A stretch of 64,000 nt of DNA from contig NZ_RCZK01000003.1 in assembly GCF_006438955.1 (NCBI RefSeq), positions 62,001 through 126,000 of the forward strand, read 5' to 3'. Of this stretch, positions 41,515 to 50,770 are shown one piece after another. A program made the position numbers and the translations under genes. The notes beneath the pieces are model-generated. The model was not told the origin of the DNA. It saw only the letters and a list, made by a program, of their open reading frames with translations, and ran no database searches. Source of the DNA: Sphingomonas oligophenolica. Its GTDB lineage: Bacteria > Pseudomonadota > Alphaproteobacteria > Sphingomonadales > Sphingomonadaceae. Positions within the stretch are counted from its first letter, which is position 1, and the number at the start of each line of letters is the position of its first letter.

Positions 41515-43728
41515 ATGGCGGGGATCAGCAGAAGGGGGCTCCTGGTCGGCGGGGGCGCGGGGATCGGCCTGATCGTCGCATGGGCGGTGTGGCCGCGCGA
41601 TTACGCGCCCAATCTCGTCGCAAGCCCGGGGGAGGCCATCTTCGGCGCATGGCTGAAGATCGGTATCGATGGGCATGTCACCGTCGCGGTGCCGCAGCTC
41701 GAACACGGCCAGGGCGTCTATACGACGCTGCCGCAGATCGTCGCGGACGAGCTGGGCGCGGACTGGCGGACGGTGGGCGTCGAACCAGCGCCGATCAACC
41801 CGCTCTACGCCAACCCGCTGGCGCTCGACGAGCTGTTCGACGGCAGTTTTGCGCGAATCCCCGACGACGTGCTCGGGACGGTTGCGACGCGCGCCGCGGC
41901 GATGCTGACCGGCGGGTCTACCTCGATCCGGATGTTTGAAGAGGCGGGTCGCATCGCCGGCGCGGGGGCGCGGGCGCTGCTGCGTCAGGCGGCGGCAGCG
42001 CGGTGGGACGTTGCCGCGGATACGTGCAGCGTCGACGCGGGGTTCGTCGTCCACGAGGGCAAGCGGCTGCGGTTTGCCGAGCTTGCTGCCGATGCCGCGA
42101 CGCGAACGCTGCCCGATCCACTGCCGATCGGCGGGCAGGGCGCGGGCAGGCTGGCGGGCCAATCGGTGCCCCGGCTCGACGTTCCCGCGAAGGTCGACGG
42201 ATCGGCGACCTTCGCAGGCGATATCCGGCTACCCGACATGGTCCATGCGGCGATCCGCCAAGGACCGATCGGCGATTCGCGGCTGGTCCGGGTCGACCGC
42301 GTCGCGGCGGATCGCATCCGCGGGGTGCTGCAGGTCGTCGGGAATCCGCGCTGGGTGGCGGCGATCGCGACGACTTGGTGGGCGGCGGCACGCGCGCTCG
42401 ACGCGCTCGAGCCGCGGTTCGAGACGCGGGGAAGTGGGGTCGATAGCGCGAGCATCGACGCCGCGCTGCTGGCGGCGTTCGACGGCCCTGGGCTGCGGGT
42501 TGCGAGCGGTGGCGATCTGGCGGGCGTGTTCAAGGGCGCGCCGCTCGTGACCGCGGACTATAGCGCGGGGGTGGGTATCCATGCCGCGGTCGAGACGATG
42601 AGCGCGACCGCGGCGTATCGCGATGGGCGGCTGGAACTGTGGCTGCCGACCGCCGCGCCCGCGGCAGCGCGAACCGCGGCGGCGCGCGCGGCGGGGATCG
42701 ACGAGACCGCGGTCGTGATCCATCCTGTGATGGCCGGCGGCGGGTTCGGCGCGACGCTCGACCCGCTCGTCGCCGAGCAGGCGGCGGTGGTCGCGGTGAT
42801 GCTGCGCCGCCCGGTCAATCTGGTCTGGTCGCGGGGAGAGGATACGCTCCATGACCGCTATCGCCCGCCCGCCAAGGCGCGGATGGCGGCGCGGATTGCG
42901 CCGAACGGCAGGATTCTCGGCTGGAGCGCGAAGATCGCGGCGCCGTCGACCGGCATCGACCTCGCCAGCCGGGTGATGCCGGGGGCGTTGACCAGCGCGG
43001 CCTCGATCGGTCTGCGTGGGGACCGCTATGCGGTTGCGGGCGCGACGCCGCCCTATCGCCTGCCTGCCTTCGCGATCGATCATCACCCCGCGGACATCGG
43101 TGTGCCGACGGGGCATCTGCGCGGCGGCGCGCATGGCTACACCGCATTCTTCACCGAATGTTTCCTCGACGAACTCGCGCATGTCGCGGGGAACGAGCCG
43201 TTGTCGTACCGGATCGGGATGCTCGGCGGCGACGCGCGGTTGGCGCGGTGCCTGTCGACGGTTGCGGCGCTGGGCGGCTGGGACGGCGGCGTCCCGGGCA
43301 GCGGGCAGGGGATCGCATGCCATGCGTTTCGTGGCAGCTATGTCGCGGTGCTCGCCGAAGCGCATATCGGCGACGACCAGCGTCCGGTGGTCGATCGCCT
43401 GGTTGCCGCGGTCGATTGCGGGCGCGTGATCAATCCCGACATCGTCCGCCAGCAGATTGAGGGAGGGCTCGTGTTCGGGATGGCGCAGGCGTTGGGCGCT
43501 TCGACCGGCTTTACCCGCGGGCTTGCCGACGTGCGGGGCTTTGCGGGACTTGGCCTGCCGCGGCTCGCCGATACCCCTGATATCATCGTCGACGTGGCGC
43601 GCAGCGACGAGGATCCGGGCGGAGTCGGTGAGCTAGCGGTTCCCGCGGTCGCGCCCGCGATCGCCAATGCGCTTCACTCCGCGACGGGCTATCGCATCCG
43701 GTCGCTTCCGCTTAGGCCGGGGGCATGA
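41515..43728 (+). CDS. Xanthine dehydrogenase family molybdopterin-binding subunit (IorB-like)
   Basis: Large molybdenum-cofactor subunit of an aldehyde/N-heterocycle oxidoreductase, 737 residues. A twin-arginine-type signal (SRRGLLVGGGAGIGLIVAW, residues 4-22) marks it as periplasmic and membrane-associated. Family motifs are QLEHGQGVYTTLPQI, the HPVMAGGGFGATLDPL segment, RGGAHGYTAFFTECF, CGRVINPDIVRQQIEGG and GVGELAVPAVAPAI, with the active-site glutamate. The small 2Fe-2S subunit (IorA type) usually encoded next to it is absent on both sides. It overlaps hemH by 4 nt. Substrate unknown. Confidence 0.87.
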   Translation: MAGISRRGLLVGGGAGIGLIVAWAVWPRDYAPNLVASPGEAIFGAWLKIGIDGHVTVAVPQLEHGQGVYTTLPQIVADELGADWRTVGVEPAPINPLYANPLALDELFDGSFARIPDDVLGTVATRAAAMLTGGSTSIRMFEEAGRIAGAGARALLRQAAAARWDVAADTCSVDAGFVVHEGKRLRFAELAADAATRTLPDPLPIGGQGAGRLAGQSVPRLDVPAKVDGSATFAGDIRLPDMVHAAIRQGPIGDSRLVRVDRVAADRIRGVLQVVGNPRWVAAIATTWWAAARALDALEPRFETRGSGVDSASIDAALLAAFDGPGLRVASGGDLAGVFKGAPLVTADYSAGVGIHAAVETMSATAAYRDGRLELWLPTAAPAAARTAAARAAGIDETAVVIHPVMAGGGFGATLDPLVAEQAAVVAVMLRRPVNLVWSRGEDTLHDRYRPPAKARMAARIAPNGRILGWSAKIAAPSTGIDLASRVMPGALTSAASIGLRGDRYAVAGATPPYRLPAFAIDHHPADIGVPTGHLRGGAHGYTAFFTECFLDELAHVAGNEPLSYRIGMLGGDARLARCLSTVAALGGWDGGVPGSGQGIACHAFRGSYVAVLAEAHIGDDQRPVVDRLVAAVDCGRVINPDIVRQQIEGGLVFGMAQALGASTGFTRGLADVRGFAGLGLPRLADTPDIIVDVARSDEDPGGVGELAVPAVAPAIANALHSATGYRIRSLPLRPGA

Positions 43729-44732
43729 CATTGCCTCCCGATCATCCCCCGATTCCTAGGCCGCGCATCGGCGTGCTGCTGATGAACCTCGGCACTCCCG
43801 ACGCTCCCGACGCGAAATCGGTCAAACGCTATCTCGGCGAATTTCTGTCCGATCGGCGCGTCGTCGAGCTGCCCGCGTTCGCGTGGCAGCCGATCCTACG
43901 CGGGATCATCCTGCAGACCCGGCCCAAGAAATCGGCGCACGCCTATAGCTTGGTCTGGCGCGACGACGGCTCGCCGCTCGCCGCGATCACCAAGTTGCAG
44001 AGCGCACGGTTACAGGGTGCGTTCGGCGAGAGCGTGATGGTCGATTGGGCCATGCGCTATGGCAACCCGTCGATCCCCGACCGGATCGCCGCGATGAAGG
44101 CGGCGGGATGCGAGCGGATATTGCTCGCGCCGCTTTATCCGCAATATTGCGCGGCGACGACCGCGACCGCCAACGACAAGGCGTTCGCGCAGCTCGCGAC
44201 GATGCGCTGGCAGCCCGCGATCCGGACGCTGCCGCCCTATCATGACGATCCCGGCTATATCGCGGCGCTGAAGGAATCGGTCGCGACGGGATTGGCGGCG
44301 CTCGATTTCGTCCCCGATGCGCTGATTGCGAGCTTCCACGGGATGCCGCAACGGACACTGGAGCTGGGCGATCCCTATCATTGCCACTGTCAGAAGACCG
44401 CGCGGCTGTTGGGAGAGGCGCTCGGTCGCGAGGTTACGATCGCGTTCCAGTCGCGATTCGGGCGCGCGCAATGGCTCCAACCCGCGACCGACGCGACGCT
44501 GGCGGTGCTGCCCGCGGCGGGGGTTAAGAAGGTCGCGATCCTGGCCCCGGGATTTTCGGCGGACTGCCTCGAAACGCTCGAGGAACTTGCGATCCGAGGA
44601 CGCGAGAGCTTCATCGAGGCGGGCGGGACCGATTTTGCCTATCTTACCTGTCTCAACGACACCCCTGGCGGCATCGCCATGCTGCGGCGCATGATTGCGC
44701 GAGAGCTACAAGGCTGGGTATCCCCGGACTGA
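43725..44732 (+). CDS. hemH: Ferrochelatase
   Basis: Inserts ferrous iron into protoporphyrin IX, the last step of haem synthesis. The 335-residue protein has the N-terminal GVLLMNLGTPDAPDAKSVKRYL, the catalytic histidine in IASFHGMPQRT, GDPYHCHCQKTA, and the FQSRFGRAQWLQPATD motif followed by the conserved glutamate stretch CLETLEEL. It starts in an ATGA overlap with the molybdopterin gene. Confidence 0.95.
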   Translation: MTLPPDHPPIPRPRIGVLLMNLGTPDAPDAKSVKRYLGEFLSDRRVVELPAFAWQPILRGIILQTRPKKSAHAYSLVWRDDGSPLAAITKLQSARLQGAFGESVMVDWAMRYGNPSIPDRIAAMKAAGCERILLAPLYPQYCAATTATANDKAFAQLATMRWQPAIRTLPPYHDDPGYIAALKESVATGLAALDFVPDALIASFHGMPQRTLELGDPYHCHCQKTARLLGEALGREVTIAFQSRFGRAQWLQPATDATLAVLPAAGVKKVAILAPGFSADCLETLEELAIRGRESFIEAGGTDFAYLTCLNDTPGGIAMLRRMIARELQGWVSPD

Positions 44733-44759
44733 TCGAAGAATCGGCTTGGGAGAGCATGA

Positions 44760-45482
44760 ATGGCACGCGTGGCGATCGTTACCGGCGGGACTCGCGGAAT
44801 CGGCGAGGCGATCAGCCTCGCGCTGAAGGAAACCGGGGTCGTTGTCGCCGCGAGCTATGCGGGCAATAACGCGCGCGCCGAGGAATTCTCCGACCGCACG
44901 GGGATCGCGACGTTCAAATGGGATGTCGGCGATTTCGACGCCTGCCAGGCGGGATGCGCGACGGTAGCCGAGCAACTGGGGCCGGTCGACATCGTCGTCA
45001 ATAACGCCGGAATCACCCGCGACGGCACGATCCTGAAGATGACGTACCAGGCCTGGAAAGAGGTGATCGACACGAACCTCGGCGGGTGTTTCAACATGGC
45101 CAAGGCGACGTTCGCTGGCATGCGCGAGCGCAAATGGGGGCGGATCGTCAACATCGGGTCGATCAACGGCCAGGCCGGGCAATATGGCCAGGTCAATTAC
45201 GCGGCCGCCAAATCGGGCATCCACGGCTTCACCAAGGCGCTGGCGCAGGAGGGCGCACGCGCCGGGGTGACGGTCAACGCGATCGCGCCGGGCTATATCG
45301 ACACCGACATGGTCGCCGCGGTTCCCGCCGACGTGCTCGAGAAGATCGTCGCGAAGATTCCGGTCGGGCGATTGGGCCAGGCGCACGAGATCGCGCGCGG
45401 CGTGGTGTTCCTGTGTTCGGAAGACGGGGGGTTCGTGACCGGTTCGACGCTGAGCATCAACGGCGGACAGCATATGTATTGA
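44760..45482 (+). CDS. phbB: Acetoacetyl-CoA reductase
   Basis: NADPH-dependent short-chain dehydrogenase of 240 residues that makes (R)-3-hydroxybutyryl-CoA for polyhydroxybutyrate. The cofactor motif TGGTRGIGEAIS is near residue 8, NNAG near residue 82, and the catalytic YxxxK in YGQVNYAAAKSG. VNIGSINGQAGQYGQ and the C-terminal STLSINGGQHMY match PhbB rather than FabG. GGGAGAG precedes the start. No phbA or phbC lies nearby. Confidence 0.92.
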   Translation: MARVAIVTGGTRGIGEAISLALKETGVVVAASYAGNNARAEEFSDRTGIATFKWDVGDFDACQAGCATVAEQLGPVDIVVNNAGITRDGTILKMTYQAWKEVIDTNLGGCFNMAKATFAGMRERKWGRIVNIGSINGQAGQYGQVNYAAAKSGIHGFTKALAQEGARAGVTVNAIAPGYIDTDMVAAVPADVLEKIVAKIPVGRLGQAHEIARGVVFLCSEDGGFVTGSTLSINGGQHMY

Positions 45483-45573
45483 CCGCCGTCGGCGGGCCGT
45501 GTCCCGGCCCCGACAAAACTAGGGGCCCGGCTCTTGCGAGCCGGACCCCCGCCCTCGATACGCTACGCGAGGG
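45483..45573. terminator. Cluster of three hairpins between convergent genes
   Basis: CCGCCG/CGGCGG at 45483-45495 is followed by a 12-bp stem with one mismatch at 45522-45549 (CCGGCTC/GAGCCGG, TTGC loop) and by CCCTCG/CGAGGG at 45552-45573. There is no long T-run. It probably separates phbB from the convergent glycine-zipper gene. Confidence 0.55.
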
Positions 45574-45587
45574 ATAAGCACTGCCGC

Positions 45588-45944
45588 TTAGCGGCGGCAG
45601 TATCCGGGTCGGTCCGATCGATCGATGGCGCGGCCCGCAAGGGCCCCTGCGCCAGCGCCGAGGACGGTACCGAGAAGACGATCGTTGCGGCCGGCAACGG
45701 TGTGGCCGAGCAACCCACCGGCAATCGCGCCGACGATGGTGCCGCCGTCGCCGTCGTTGCACTTCTGGCGCGCGCGGTAGCTGCGATAGTTCTCGCCGCG
45801 ATAGGTGCGGCCATTGTCCTGATAGCCCCGATCGTAGCCGCGGCTGTTGTAATAGCCACGTTGCGCCATCGCAGGGGCTGCCGGAACGAGCGCGGTCGCG
45901 CTCATGGCCACTGCGGCACCGGTAAGGGATAGTGTTTTGAACAT
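45588..45944 (-). CDS. Exported glycine-zipper 2TM domain protein
   Basis: A 118-residue protein with a signal peptide (residues 1-28, cleavage after MAQ), a tyrosine/arginine-rich middle, and a glycine-zipper hairpin (GTIVGAIAGGLLGHTVAG to GAGAGALAGRAID) of the Rickettsia 17-kDa antigen type. It is likely in the envelope. Function unknown; relatives are small outer-membrane or periplasmic proteins. Confidence 0.82.
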   Translation of the reverse strand: MFKTLSLTGAAVAMSATALVPAAPAMAQRGYYNSRGYDRGYQDNGRTYRGENYRSYRARQKCNDGDGGTIVGAIAGGLLGHTVAGRNDRLLGTVLGAGAGALAGRAIDRSDRPGYCRR

Positions 45945-46048
45945 GGCTGTTCTCCCGTAAAAATCCTGTCGGCGGTGGCGGCCTTGCGGGGCCGCGCCTC
46001 CGTCGTCGATGGCGGCGTTATGCCGGTACCGCGTTGAGCAGAGGCTGA

Positions 46049-47101
46049 ATGCGTCCGTTATCGCGGGTTCAGACTATCGCCCGGCGAAACGACGGCTATG
46101 ACGACCGGATCGTGCGCGTCCTTTTCGTCATCCTGGCCGTGCTGCTGGTCGTGCCTAGCTGGACCGGGGAGACCAGGCTCGACCTGCTCGGACCTGGATT
46201 GACTGTCGCGGCGCGGCGCGTCGCGCACGATGCGACGCGGGCGCGGTTGGGCGGCCTGACCTACATCGGCGGGGTCGAACTGACGGGGAGCGATCCGGCG
46301 TTCGGGGGCTATTCGTCGCTCGCGGTCGCGGGGGACCGGTTCACCTTGCTGAGCGATGGGGGCAATATCCTGCGCTTTTCGATGGGGGAGGACTGGCAGC
46401 CGCGCGACGCGAGCGGCGCGAATCTGCCCGCCGGTCCCGGAACCGGATGGGAGAAGCGGGACCGTGATTCCGAATCGATGGCGACCGACGAACGCCATGT
46501 CTGGGTCGGCTTCGAAGGCTATAACCAGATCTGGCGGTATGATGCGGGCTTTGCCCGCGCCGACGCGTGGATCGCGCCCAAGGCAATGCGCGCGTGGTCA
46601 GCGAATGGCGGCCCCGAATCCCTCGTGGCGCTGCCCGATGGACGGTTCCTGACGATCAGCGAGATGTCGCATTCCCCGAAGCGCCGGTGGGAGGGCAGCG
46701 AGAAGGCGCGATTGAAGACGCGCGATGCGCTGATCTTCGCGCACGATCCGGTCGCCGATCCGCATCCCCGGCGGTTCGCGGTGGTCGAGCAGCGGCGGTA
46801 CGATATCTCGGATGCGGCGGCGCTGCCCAACGGCGACGTGCTGCTGCTCAACCGAAAGTTCGTGCTCCCGTTCCGATTCGTCACACGAATCACGCGGGTG
46901 CGCGCCGCGCGTATCCGCGCGGGCGCAGTCGTGGTGCCGGAGACGATCGCGACGCTGGGCGCGCCGCTGATCGGCGAGAATTTCGAAGGGATCGCGGTGA
47001 CGCGCGAACGTGACGCGACGATGATCTGGATCGTGTCCGACGACAACCAGTCGGCCCTGCAGCGGACGTTGCTGCTGAAATTCAGGCTGGACGCGCGATA
47101 G
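46049..47101 (+). CDS. Esterase-like activity of phytase family protein
   Basis: A 350-residue predicted exported protein with a hydrophobic N-terminal helix (about 24-37) and a beta-propeller-like body. The motif pattern of the phytase-like esterase family (Pfam phytase-like) includes GGYSSLAVAGDRFTLLSDGG, RDSESMATDERHVWVGFE, LPDGRFLTISE, NGDVLLLNRKF and GENFEGIAVTRE. A GTG at 46112, 21 codons later, may be the true start as it places the helix at the N-terminus. Activity is not established for the family. Confidence 0.8.
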   Translation: MRPLSRVQTIARRNDGYDDRIVRVLFVILAVLLVVPSWTGETRLDLLGPGLTVAARRVAHDATRARLGGLTYIGGVELTGSDPAFGGYSSLAVAGDRFTLLSDGGNILRFSMGEDWQPRDASGANLPAGPGTGWEKRDRDSESMATDERHVWVGFEGYNQIWRYDAGFARADAWIAPKAMRAWSANGGPESLVALPDGRFLTISEMSHSPKRRWEGSEKARLKTRDALIFAHDPVADPHPRRFAVVEQRRYDISDAAALPNGDVLLLNRKFVLPFRFVTRITRVRAARIRAGAVVVPETIATLGAPLIGENFEGIAVTRERDATMIWIVSDDNQSALQRTLLLKFRLDAR

Positions 47102-47113
47102 CCCGAGACGGCG

Positions 47114-47144
47114 ACGGCCCGCCGCTCCGGGAGCGACGGGCCGT
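47114..47144. terminator. Bidirectional hairpin between the phytase-like gene and rpmB
   Basis: ACGGCCCG and CGCTCC pair with GGAGCG and CGGGCCGT around a very short loop. It sits between the two convergent stop codons; no T-run follows. Confidence 0.6.
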
Positions 47145-47166
47145 ATCGAATCGCTCGAAGCGCAAA

Positions 47167-47463
47167 TCAGGCCGCGGCGGCGGCGGTGCTCTTCTTCGCG
47201 ATCTCGCGCTTCAGGCGACGGCAGCGCAGCGACAGCTTGTCCTCGCTGGTCTTCAGCAGCCAGTTGTCGAGGCCGCCATTATGCTCGACCGAGCGCAGCC
47301 CGTGCGTCGAAACGCGCAGCTTGACGCCCTTTTCGAGGCTGTCGGAGATCAGCGTCACATTCTGCAGGTTGGGCAGAAAGGTCCGCTTGGTCTTGTTGTT
47401 GGCGTGCGAAACATTGTTTCCCACCTGCCGGCCCTTGCCGGTCAGCTCGCAAATGCGCGACAT
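47167..47463 (-). CDS. rpmB: 50S ribosomal protein L28
   Basis: A 98-residue large-subunit protein with the diagnostic start [20 protein letters not shown] and the [14 protein letters not shown] segment. It has the longer alphaproteobacterial C-terminus ([13 protein letters not shown]). The first CxxC-type zinc pair of some L28 forms is absent. It is monocistronic, with its own promoter upstream. Confidence 0.97.
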   Translation of the reverse strand: MSRICELTGKGRQVGNNVSHANNKTKRTFLPNLQNVTLISDSLEKGVKLRVSTHGLRSVEHNGGLDNWLLKTSEDKLSLRCRRLKREIAKKSTAAAAA

Positions 47464-47516
47464 GGTTGAATTCCTGAAGTTCGGCCTGTGCCCGGGTTTA
47501 CCCCGGAAAGGGGGCG

Positions 47517-47545
47517 CGGATAGCCGCTGGGGGCGCGGGCGTCAA
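47517..47545 (-). promoter_or_regulatory. Sigma70-type promoter for rpmB
   Basis: TTGACG (47545-47540) and TATCCG (47522-47517) on the minus strand are 17 bp apart. The start site would be near 47510, giving a leader of about 47 nt that contains a short CCGGG/CCCGG hairpin. Confidence 0.55.
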
Positions 47546-47621
47546 CCGTGGGGACGTGCAACCCCACTGGCGGGACCGCGTTGTTACGCCTACGATCCCA
47601 CGGACAAAGGGGAATGATTTC

Positions 47622-47831
47622 ATGCGTACGCTACTCGTCCTGCTCGGGCTGATCGCCCTCATCGTTGCGGGCCTGATGTATTTCGGGCTGATCAACATCG
47701 ACCAGACCCGTGCTGGTGCGATCCAGACCCCGCAATTCCAGGCCGACGTGGCGCGGGTGTCGGTCGGCACCGAGAACAAGACCGTGGCGGTGCCCACCGT
47801 CAACGTCCAGAAGCCCGGCAACCCGCAGTAA
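47622..47831 (+). CDS. Small membrane protein, unknown function
   Basis: A 69-residue protein: one N-terminal transmembrane helix (LLVLLGLIALIVAGLMYFG, residues 4-22) and a polar tail ending in PTVNVQKPGNPQ. AAAGGGGAA lies about 9 nt before the ATG. It is divergent from rpmB and 55 nt upstream of tadA. I do not recognise a family. Confidence 0.65.
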   Translation: MRTLLVLLGLIALIVAGLMYFGLINIDQTRAGAIQTPQFQADVARVSVGTENKTVAVPTVNVQKPGNPQ

Positions 47832-47886
47832 ACGCGGGCGTCGGCGGCGTGGAACCCCACGTCGCCCGCGCGCCACGGCGAGCGCG

Positions 47887-48336
47887 ATGATCCCGCTGCC
47901 CGAACCGATGCGCCTGGCGCTCGATGCCGCGCGCGCCGCAGCGGCGGCGGGCGAGGTGCCGGTCGGGGCGGTTATCGTCCAAGCCGGACGGGTGGTCGCG
48001 ACCGCGGGCAACGCGCCGCGGCGCCTTCACGATCCGACCGCGCATGCCGAGATCCGCGTGATTCGCGCGGCCGCGGCGGCGCTGGGCCGCGAGCGGCTCG
48101 ACGATTGCGACCTGTGGGTCACGCTGGAACCCTGCGCGATGTGCGCGGGGGCGATCGCGCATGCCCGGATCGCCCGGCTCTATTATGCCGCGGCCGACCC
48201 CAAAGGCGGGGCGGTGGAGCATGGCGCCCGCATCTTCACGCAGCCGACCTGTCACCACCGCCCCGATGTCTATGCGGGGATCGCCGAGGCCGAAGCCGCG
48301 GCGATCCTGCGCGGGTTTTTCGCCGAGCGCCGCTGA
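47887..48336 (+). CDS. tadA: tRNA-specific adenosine deaminase
   Basis: Zinc enzyme that converts A34 to inosine in tRNA-Arg(ACG). The 149-residue product has the deaminase motif TAHAEIRVIR (zinc His53, catalytic Glu55) and the zinc cysteines 83 and 86 in EPCAMCAGA. The segment ARIARLYYAAADPKGGAVEHG is typical of TadA rather than guanine deaminase. ATG 47887 gives the standard family length. Confidence 0.93.
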   Translation: MIPLPEPMRLALDAARAAAAAGEVPVGAVIVQAGRVVATAGNAPRRLHDPTAHAEIRVIRAAAAALGRERLDDCDLWVTLEPCAMCAGAIAHARIARLYYAAADPKGGAVEHGARIFTQPTCHHRPDVYAGIAEAEAAAILRGFFAERR

Positions 48337-48339
48337 GCG

Positions 48340-49014
48340 TCAGCGGCGAACGTCGGTTTCGGGAATCGGCACGATCTTGATCTCGACCCGGCGATTCGCG
48401 GCGCGCCCGGCGTCGGTGTCGTTCGACGCGATCGGCTGGCTTTCGCCATAGCCGCGTGTCCCGATCCGTGCCGACTGGACGCCGCGGCTTTCGAGATAGC
48501 TCGCGACCGAGGCGGCGCGCTGTTCGGACAGCGTCTGGTTATACGCATCGCTGCCGGTCGAATCGGTATGGCCGTACACGTCGATATAGGTCTGGTTATA
48601 TTGCTTGAGCGTGTCGGAAACCTGATCGAGCGTGCGCTGGAATTGCGGCTGCACGTTCGCGCTGTCATAGGCGAAGGTGATCCCCGACGGGATGTTGAGG
48701 ACCAGATTGTCGCCGTCGCGGGTCACGCGAACATCGGTGCCCGCGGTGCGCGCGCGCAGATCGCGTTCCTGCTTGTCCATGTACGCGCCGATCCCGGCCC
48801 CGGCGAGCCCGCCGATCCCCGCGCCAATAATCTTTTCGGTGCGATCGTTGCGACCGCCGACCAGGTCGCCGAGCAGATAGCCGCCGACGACACCACCGAT
48901 GCCGCCGATCGCGGCCTTCGAAATGCGGCGTTCGCCGGTGACCGGATCGGTCGTGCAGGCGCTGGTGGTGACGAGCGCGGCGAGCGCCGCGGCGGCGAGA
49001 AATTTGGTTTTCAC
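48340..49014 (-). CDS. OmpA family lipoprotein with glycine zipper
   Basis: A 224-residue envelope protein. The signal peptide ends at a lipobox-like TTSAC (Cys20). A glycine-zipper segment follows (about 35-85), and the C-terminal OmpA/Pal peptidoglycan-binding domain (about 110-220) includes YIDVYGHTDSTGSDAYNQ, SEQRAASVASYL and a final NRRVEIKIVP. The start is GTG 49014 with AAGGGAG upstream. It is convergent with tadA. It probably tethers the outer membrane to peptidoglycan. Confidence 0.88.
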   Translation of the reverse strand: MKTKFLAAAALAALVTTSACTTDPVTGERRISKAAIGGIGGVVGGYLLGDLVGGRNDRTEKIIGAGIGGLAGAGIGAYMDKQERDLRARTAGTDVRVTRDGDNLVLNIPSGITFAYDSANVQPQFQRTLDQVSDTLKQYNQTYIDVYGHTDSTGSDAYNQTLSEQRAASVASYLESRGVQSARIGTRGYGESQPIASNDTDAGRAANRRVEIKIVPIPETDVRR

Positions 49015-49135
49015 TGACTTACTCCCTTACTGATGCCGGTATAACCAGACGGCCCACCCGATTGTTCCGCTTCCGGTCTGAATGGCAGCTGATGGTTGTG
49101 GTCGCGCGCAACGTGCGGCAAAGAGGGGGACGCCA

Positions 49136-50464
49136 ATGGCACCGCTTCCCCCCTTCCCCTGGATCGACGTGCTGATCATCCTCGCGCTGGTCGCGGTGAA
49201 CGGCGTGTTTTCGATGAGCGAACTGGCGATCGTCTCGTCGCGCAAGGCGCGGCTCGAGGCGATGGCGCGCAGCGGCAGCACGGGCCTGCGGCGCGGCGCG
49301 GCGGTCGCGATCGTGCTGGCGGCGAACCCCGGCAAGTTCCTGTCGACCGTCCAGATCGGAATCACGCTGATCAGCGTGCTGGCGGGCGCGTTTTCGGGCG
49401 AGGCGCTGGGGCAACCGACCGCGCTCAGGCTCGAGGCGCTGGGGCTGGCCCCCGATACCGCGCGCAGCGCGGGGCTGGCGCTGGTGATCGGGGTCACGAC
49501 CTTCGTGTCGCTGATCGTCGGCGAATTGATCCCCAAGCAATTCGCGCTCCGCAAACCCGAACCGATCGCGGCGATCATGGCGCTGCCGATGACGTGGCTC
49601 GCGGTCGCGACCAAACCGATCGTGTGGCTGCTCGATTCGACCAGCGCGCTGTTTTTCCGGCTGCTGGGGCTGAAACGCGAATCGGACGAGCATGTCACCG
49701 CCGAGGAATTGCACCTGATCGTCGCGGAGGCATCGAAATCGGGGGTGATCGCGGAGCATGAACGCTCGATCATCTCGGGCGTGGTCCGGCTCGCGGATCG
49801 CCCGGTGCGCGAGGTGATGACACCGCGGACCGAGGTCGACTGGCTCGATCTGGGCTGGGATGCCGACGCGATTCGCGCGACGCTGCTCGAAACCGCGCAC
49901 ACCCGGCTGCCCGTGGCGGACGGGTCGATCGATACGGTGCTCGGCGTCGTCCAGGCGCGCGACATCGCGCGCGCGCTGTTCCGCGGCGAGGAGATCGACC
50001 TGGCCGCGCTGATGCGCAAGGCGCCGGTGGTGATCGACCAGATCGACGCGATGGACGCGCTGATCGCGCTGCGCGAGGCGGAGGTGCCGATGGCGCTGAT
50101 CCACGACGAATACGGGCATTTCGAAGGGATCGTGACCCCCGCCGACCTGCTCGCGGCGATCGCGGGGGAATTCAAGTCGGACACCGACCCCGACGAGGCG
50201 CCGAGCGTGGTCGAGCGCGACGACGGATCGCTGCTGGTCGCGGGGACGATGGCCGCGGATGCGCTCGCCGAACGGCTCGGGATCGAGCTGCCCGAGGATC
50301 GCGACTATGCGACCGTCGCGGGGCTGGCGCTCGCCGCGTTCCGGCATCTGCCGCGCGAGGGCGAGACGTTCGAAGAACAGGGCTGGCGGTTCGAGGTCGT
50401 CGACCTCGACGGGCGGCGGATCGACAAGCTGCTGGTGAGCGCGGTCGAGACGGTGGAAGACTGA
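49136..50464 (+). CDS. CNNM/CorC-type transporter (hemolysin family)
   Basis: A 442-residue membrane protein with an N-terminal DUF21/CNNM domain (about 1-190; VNGVFSMSELAIVSSRKARLE), a pair of CBS domains (about 210-330; VREVMTPRTEVDWLDL and MALIHDEYGHFEGIVTPADLL) and a CorC/HlyC C-terminal domain (about 345-430). The family is linked to Mg/Co efflux and, historically, to hemolysis. ATG 49136 has AAGAGGGGGA upstream and is preferred to upstream ATGs. Confidence 0.9.
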   Translation: MAPLPPFPWIDVLIILALVAVNGVFSMSELAIVSSRKARLEAMARSGSTGLRRGAAVAIVLAANPGKFLSTVQIGITLISVLAGAFSGEALGQPTALRLEALGLAPDTARSAGLALVIGVTTFVSLIVGELIPKQFALRKPEPIAAIMALPMTWLAVATKPIVWLLDSTSALFFRLLGLKRESDEHVTAEELHLIVAEASKSGVIAEHERSIISGVVRLADRPVREVMTPRTEVDWLDLGWDADAIRATLLETAHTRLPVADGSIDTVLGVVQARDIARALFRGEEIDLAALMRKAPVVIDQIDAMDALIALREAEVPMALIHDEYGHFEGIVTPADLLAAIAGEFKSDTDPDEAPSVVERDDGSLLVAGTMAADALAERLGIELPEDRDYATVAGLALAAFRHLPREGETFEEQGWRFEVVDLDGRRIDKLLVSAVETVED

Positions 50465-50734
50465 AGCGCCGCCGATTGGAGTGCGGAAGTTCACGGAAGG
50501 TCATGCTATCGACGCGAGTGATCGCGCCCAAAGGTAACGAAGTTCACGCGACGTAAGGGGCGAAAATGCGACGAACCGAGGGCAACGGGTCGGCGTCGCG
50601 GGGTGCCGACGGCGGTGCGTGGATCAACGGTGGGAAAGAGCGTCGGACGGAGCATGACAGCGGAGACGCGTGTAGGACAGCGATCGTTTCGTGGGTTGCC
50701 GCACGATTCTACGACGGATGACGAGGTGCCAGGC
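50465..50734. other. Gene-free stretch upstream of the brn locus
   Basis: About 270 bases with no convincing coding frame. It contains two copies of GAAGTTCACG (50483-50492 and 50539-50548). I see no RNA gene, terminator with a T-run or mobile-element end. Confidence 0.5.
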
Positions 50735-50769
50735 TTGGCGGATGTGCGGTTATCGTATATACGCTAACC
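50735..50769 (+). promoter_or_regulatory. Promoter and palindromic operator of brnTA
   Basis: TTGGCG at 50735-50740 and TATACG at 50758-50763 are 17 bp apart. A 22-bp near-perfect palindrome at 50748-50769 (core CGTATATACG, arms GGTTA/TAACC) covers the -10. The predicted start site falls on or next to the brnT ATG at 50771, so the message may be leaderless. BrnA-type antitoxins repress their own operon, so this is a natural BrnA site. Confidence 0.6.
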
Positions 50770-50770
50770 G

